DNA from: Epiperipatus broadwayi
Lineage: Eukaryota; Onychophora; Udeonychophora; Euonychophora; Peripatidae
Direction: 5' to 3'
Assembly: GCA_028023455.1 (NCBI GenBank)
Contig: JAQFVV010006352.1
Span: 2,252,204 to 2,316,203 of the forward strand
Length of the DNA: 64,000 nt
The notes beneath the pieces were generated by a model, which was not told where the DNA came from, made no database searches, and was given only the letters and a program-made list of their open reading frames with translations. Shown piece after piece: positions 59,506-64,000 of the stretch; the stretch's first letter is position 1, and every line of letters begins with the position of its first letter. Both the position numbers and the translations under genes were made by a program.

Positions 59506-60054
59506 ACACAGAATTATATGCACTATTCCAGGAATAATCTTCTATCAAACATCTTCTTTGTGTTATTTAATAAGTTATTCAAGTAATACCCCTTTTCCAA
59601 GCAATTTTTTTATTTTTAACAAATTAATATTTAATATAAAAGGCAAACAAATAAAATCATATATTCTTCCTCATATTTTTGTTTGGAAATAAGAAAATTG
59701 CTTGGAAGAATGGTATTATTTAAATAATTTAGTAAATAATACAAAGGAGATTTTTGATGGGAAGAACTATTTCTGGAGAAGTATATATTATCCCTTGCCT
59801 TTTTAAGAAGGTGTATATAGATAAGAGTAGTTTGAGCATAAAAAAAGAATAAAACAGCATAAAAGTAGGGTTAAAAATAAATATCTTAGTTCTCCTTTAT
59901 AAATTTATAAGAGAAATATAGGCCACACTATTTGCTTTGATGAAGATAAGGTTGCCTTCTTTGCAAAAATTAAATAAAAAGAAGAATTATAAAATCTTTA
60001 TTATTAATAATTTGTGATTCTAAGCAATTAACTTGTTTAAACGTTTAATAGTTT
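59506..60054. other. A/T-rich sequence without recognised features
   Basis: Nothing supported. Confidence 0.4.
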
Positions 60055-60290
60055 ATCTGAACTTAGTTCAGTCCCATATAGCTATTTAAGTTAAATAGCT
60101 GGATTTGAAGACATATAGATGTCTGAAAATTTTAGATTTTCTACTTAATAGTTAATTACTAGATAAATAATGGGCTTGAGCTGTTATTTTTAAATCTAAT
60201 GCCTGAATATTCTGGCACTTCACTGATAACAACCAATAGCTAGAAACCAGTCTGGTGATATAGGAATATTTGGAAAAGCTTGTTAAGAAC
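60055..60290 (+). repeat. Diverged P1/P2-type repeat unit
   Basis: Order and content match the P1 unit at 34340-34550: CTGAACTTAGTTCAGTCCCATAT, GCTGGATTTGAAGACATA, ATGTCTGAAAATTT, then CACTTCACTGATAACAACC and AGAAACCAGTCTGGTGATA. Strongly diverged and single, with no inverted partner. Confidence 0.65.
60216..60258 (+). ncRNA. Hammerhead-like motif, degenerate
   Basis: CACTTCA, core CTGATAA (60223-60229, invariant G changed), a GCTA stem II strand opposite a decayed CAAC, GAAA (60243-60246), ACCAGT as near-palindromic stem III, a GUC triplet (60250-60252) and TGGTGA for a partial stem I. Predicted inactive. Confidence 0.5.
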
Positions 60291-61350
60291 TATTAACACT
60301 CATTATGTAATATTTATTGATATATTTTTAGTCATTTGCATTTGTGAAGTCTGCTTTGGCAAGGAAACCATTGGATGTGTTATAAGATTATTTTCTTTGG
60401 TTAGTCTTGTTGAAATTTGAATTTGGAGTACTTTATATATATATGGAGGGCATTAATTATTTATGTACTCATTATTATATTTAAAGGATACTTTTGATAT
60501 GATTATTATTTGTGTGTTAATTGTTATACACATTTTGAAATATTTTATATCCATTTAGATATTTATTAAATATAATGATAACTAATGCAATGCTTAAGTG
60601 TGTCTCAAGTTGTGTGCACAGGTGTTATACCTGTATCATAATTGTTATACAGTATATGAGTAGAATCATATTAAGTTCATCTGTAATAATATTCACTTTC
60701 AAAATATTTACATGATCATCCATGACTTGATATTAACAGAAATAATCAACAGAGTTGTACAAAGAAAGGTAAATAGTTTATTGAAAGACTTTTAATATGA
60801 TCTGTAATGATTTATGAAAGGGATACACAAAGATTATATCTAACACACATGCCCCAAGTTCTCATAAATTTTAAGAATGTCAATTATTAAAGAAAGAAAA
60901 TGGGTTAATTGCAAAAACCATCAAATACTTTGAATAAATGTAATAATATAAGAGTAATGAATTTATAATAAATATCTATTATTAATCTACAATGGGTATA
61001 ACACAATATATTAATATAAGAACTACAACTGATGCCTCACAACACTCTAAAGGTAATTTGATTTTTTTTTTCATTTTGAGCATTACTTACAATAAGTTAT
61101 AAAATGTTAGTATAAAAATGTAGCCAGAAAATAAAAAAATTTAAGAAATTGAATTAATTTTGTTTAGCAAAGCTTCCAACTGAAAAAGGTCATATCAATT
61201 TGATGAATACCAATAAAGACTGATTTTGATGAATAATAGAACTATTCTAATTACAAATATAGACAGTAAGTCTAGTAGCACCCTTTGGTGACTGATGTTG
61301 TTCCTATCTTGTGGATTCTCAGCTGCCCATTATATAGCATATATATATAT
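60291..61350. other. A/T-rich sequence without recognised genes
   Basis: Nothing supported. A less A/T-rich patch lies at 61260-61330 without an open frame. Confidence 0.4.
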
Positions 61351-61354
61351 TATA

Positions 61355-62190
61355 CGCGGGGCCTAACGTAACGCCTCCCCTGGCTTGAACCTGAAAATTT
61401 ATAAAGTGGCGTCGTAGTAAAAAAATTTTTTTTTTATTTTGATTCGTCGTTAGTCCATGTCACTAGCTCAGTGGAATAGCAGAGATTTAATAAGATAATC
61501 AAGAGTATATATAAAAAAGGAATAAAATAAGCCACGCAGTAATTAACATACAAACATTTATTTATGCACATATATATAAGATTTAAAATATTTTAGTGTT
61601 TCTTTAAACATTTAACTTTTTTACTTGTTTTACTTTAATTTACTTGAGTTACTATTATATATAAATTTATTTTTAATCAAGTGCAGGGGTTATAAACCGT
61701 TTATGTTGTATAGTTTAGTTTAAAAATTTCAGAAACAAACAAAATAAAATTATTGATTCCAAGCAGGGATATAGAAACTCTAGTTTCTGAAGATACTCCA
61801 ATACAAGCCAATAAATATTTTAGTCTCTATCTTATTTCGTGCATTTGATCAAATATGAAAGCAAAAAGTTAACATAAACATCAGCTATAAACAACTTAAA
61901 TTTATAGTTTATTTAGGATCGAGCGATCGACTACAGTTTGCTTTAAAAATAAAATATTCTATCCCCTTAACTTACAACTTTTGCAATCACCAACCTCTGT
62001 CTTCGTTCAACCCATGAGGAAGTACGAACAATATGAGAAATAGAAATGCTCCCCCGGGTGTGCTCGTGGAATAGTCAATAAACTAAAAACTCCAAGGTGG
62101 GGTATTCGCCTTACAAACCCATCATAGGCAAACAGAGGGTGTGTGGCGATATCTATAATCCTGCCCTGGCGGATCTCATATTACACCTAC
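61355..62190. other. Higher-GC block, probable LTR or other retroelement, unclassified
   Basis: It begins abruptly after a (TA)n run with ATACGCGGGGCCTAACG and contains CTCCCCCGGGTGTGCTCGTG and CCTGCCCTGGCGGATCTC, with many CpG. It contrasts sharply with the surrounding DNA and looks recently acquired. No terminal repeats were paired and no frame was recognised. TAGCTCAGTGG near 61464 resembles a tRNA A box, but no B box follows. Confidence 0.4.
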
Positions 62191-62193
62191 TAA

Positions 62194-62705
62194 TTACATA
62201 AATATATCCAATCCATTGAACCAATTCAACTCAGAAATGAACAACCCAAGATTACCCTCCCTTAATATATCTTTACAAATCGATACAGCCATTCCGCTTA
62301 GTTTATTTTTTATATTTTTTAGAAAGAAATTAAAAATTAAAGAAAAATTAAATAAATAAATAAAAATGGAAATGATTTTACAAATTAAATACATTAAATA
62401 AAATTATAACTAATTATAAAAATGTTGGTAGATAGAATAATATAAAAATATATATATATATATATTTATTTATTTTGACTACCCAATGTGGGGTTTAATT
62501 ATACAAACTCTGACAGAAAACAATTAAATTGTTGTTCTGCTATATCAGTCTGAGAAGGCATTATTTGTGTGCTATTAATGAGTCTTGTATAAAAATAAGA
62601 AACACACCTTAAATGACAATCTAATAGAGTTTCTGAATGGTTGTTTAAAAGTTGGATTAAAGGAACAAAGAAAAAAAGGGAAAATACAACAGTGATTAAG
62701 GCCAC
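62194..62705 (-). pseudogene. Possible retroelement coding remnant
   Basis: Minus frames read LIQLLNNHSETLLDCHLRC, YFYTRLINSTQIMPSQTD and IAEQQFNCFLSEF (62499-62705), and further down GMAVSICKDILREGNLGLF (62194-62310), separated by a (TA)n tract near 62447-62464. They are protein-like and adjoin the higher-GC block, so a retroelement (Gag-like) origin is inferred. No domain was recognised. Confidence 0.35.
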
Positions 62706-62714
62706 AATACAAGA

Positions 62715-63015
62715 AGAGACATTATTTTAAAATAATGAATAATATTTCTGCAGTGAAATTTTCACTACACTTTTCTTATTCAAGGTAGAGATTGGTTTCT
62801 ATCCATTTTTAACATATTGTGGAGGAATGTAATCATAAACATATGACCAAAGACATGTGAAAAGGTTGTATGATCCCCAAGATCCAAGGTGTTAAATGTA
62901 GATAGAAACCAGTCCCTATCTTGCATAAGAGTGGTGTAGTGAAAATCACATTTCAAAAATATTATTCATTATTAGATAATGTCTAGTCTAATGAATGATT
63001 ATAAAAATTATTAAC
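62715..63015. repeat. Foldback repeat, family A, copy 3
   Basis: AATAATGAATAATATTTC near 62730 and its inverse AAAATATTATTCATTATTAG near 62957 bound the element. The inner arms are TAGAGATTGGTTTCTATCC and GATAGAAACCAGTCCCTATC. The centre holds TATGACCAAAGACATGTG, shared with 24700. It ends GTCTAGTCTAATGAATGAT. Confidence 0.75.
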
Positions 63016-64000
63016 ATTTTGCAAAGTTTGAAATTATGCTTAGGGGGAAATCATCTATGAAGATCTATCAAAGAATAAAGAAAATTTTATAATGGAATAA
63101 GTGAGAATATGAAAGAAGAGAAATAAACATAAGCCCACAATCAGGGAAAGTGTTCTTTGTAAAAGACAGCCTGTGGTAGCATTGAAAGACATTGGGATAG
63201 TGATAAAGAAAGATAAGTTCTCAAAAATTGACAGTCAACACAAATAGAAAAATTAATAGAAGGAATTCAGCAAGGCAGAGAAGAATTTCTGTACAAAAAT
63301 AAAACTTAGTCATAGTAAATAAAAAAAACAATTAAAATCAAAGGAAAATAAAATCAGTCTATAAAAAAATTAGAAGGGTTTTAGCAGTACAGGAAAGAGT
63401 TTCAGCAAAAAATTAGATAAAGTCAACAGAAAAATGAAAAGAGTCATAAATAGAAATGCATCAAACATGATAAGAAGATAAAACTAGTGATCTTGTAAAT
63501 AAAATAACCTCTAGTGAGCTACACAATTTTTTATATTAATGAAATTTATTTTAATTGATATAACATTTACTATCTTGTAATCATATTTTGAGTTAAAAGA
63601 AAATAACTATTTAATATTGTTATAAATATGTTATAAATGAAAATGAGAATAATTAAAATATGAAGGTAAATTAAAGATATAAATGAGATAATTTATACAA
63701 ATTGTTTCCGTCTTTAATCCTCCTGTATTCTGCCAGATTTCGTTGTTGTCACTAGATTTAAGTTTTCAACTTTCATATTAATATTAAATCATTATTATTT
63801 ATCATAATATAATTAATTTGACTTCATTTTATAGATATTTTGGTTTAGAAATTAAATATATTTTAAAAAATCACATTTGATTTTCAGAATTATTTTAAAA
63901 ATTAGATTTTGATCAAAACAAAATATTTTTGGTTTGATGTTTGTTTTTTTTTTTTAAAATCTGAACAAATTATTTTTAATAACTACCACATCTATCAATT
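63016..64000. other. A/T-rich sequence with a possible coiled-coil coding remnant
   Basis: Around 63230-63430 broken plus frames (IEKLIEGIQQGREEFLYKN, QYRKEFQQKIR) are Lys/Glu/Gln-rich and reminiscent of a retroelement ORF1 or Gag coiled coil. Stops are frequent and no domain was recognised. The rest shows nothing. Confidence 0.25.

Overview
The window looks like nuclear DNA of an invertebrate animal. It is extremely A+T-rich (roughly three quarters A/T by eye, not computed), has eukaryotic splice sites, and is dominated by microsatellites, foldback repeats and decayed retroelements. No operons or bacterial signals are visible. The mobile elements (LINEs, Penelope-like elements with a GIY-YIG domain, a long-LTR retrotransposon) and a natriuretic-peptide-receptor-type gene fit a metazoan. 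I cannot name the phylum; flatworm, mollusc, arachnid and cnidarian all remain possible.

The only gene I can identify firmly is on the minus strand. Exon 1 (23312-23960) and exon 2 (7954-8264) encode the first 320 residues of a receptor guanylate cyclase / natriuretic peptide receptor-like extracellular domain. The two exons join in matching phase across a 15-kb intron, and the rest of the gene must lie left of the window. Three weaker coding candidates exist: a splice-flanked 98-nt minus exon at 53487-53584, an open frame at 50903-51148 (minus), and a plus-strand frame ending at a GTGAGT donor at 58468.

Layout: 1-6010 holds two head-to-tail decayed copies of one LINE family (3' pieces recur at 17.1-17.6 and 51.6 kb). 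7.95-23.96 kb is the receptor gene; its intron carries a Penelope-like fragment (8.56-9.27), hairpins, a decayed RTE-like LINE on the minus strand (10.8-13.9), and a 2.1-kb element with inverted termini (19.6-21.7). 24.6-25.5 kb is a GATA/GACA block inside a foldback family. 30.6-31.6 and 33.6-34.7 kb are large foldback repeats. 34705-40731 is an LTR retrotransposon with 1.8-1.9-kb LTRs, primer binding site, polypurine tract and a gag-like remnant but no recognisable pol. 41-64 kb is mostly A/T-rich intergenic sequence with hairpins, microsatellites, a second Penelope-like remnant (52.8-53.1) and a higher-GC unclassified block (61.36-62.7).

The most interesting theme is a set of hammerhead-ribozyme motifs. 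The best, at 33740-33786 minus, has an intact CUGAUGA core, a GAAA box, a 6-bp stem I, a palindromic stem III and an AUC cleavage site. Related or independent copies occur at 12.9, 30.7, 31.5, 34.5 and 60.2 kb, and in the tails of the Penelope-like fragments (8.6, 10.1, 10.3, 53.04 kb). Most are decayed. Several sit as oppositely oriented pairs in the arms of foldback repeats. Penelope-like elements are known to carry such ribozymes; the diversity and inverted arrangement here are worth checking.
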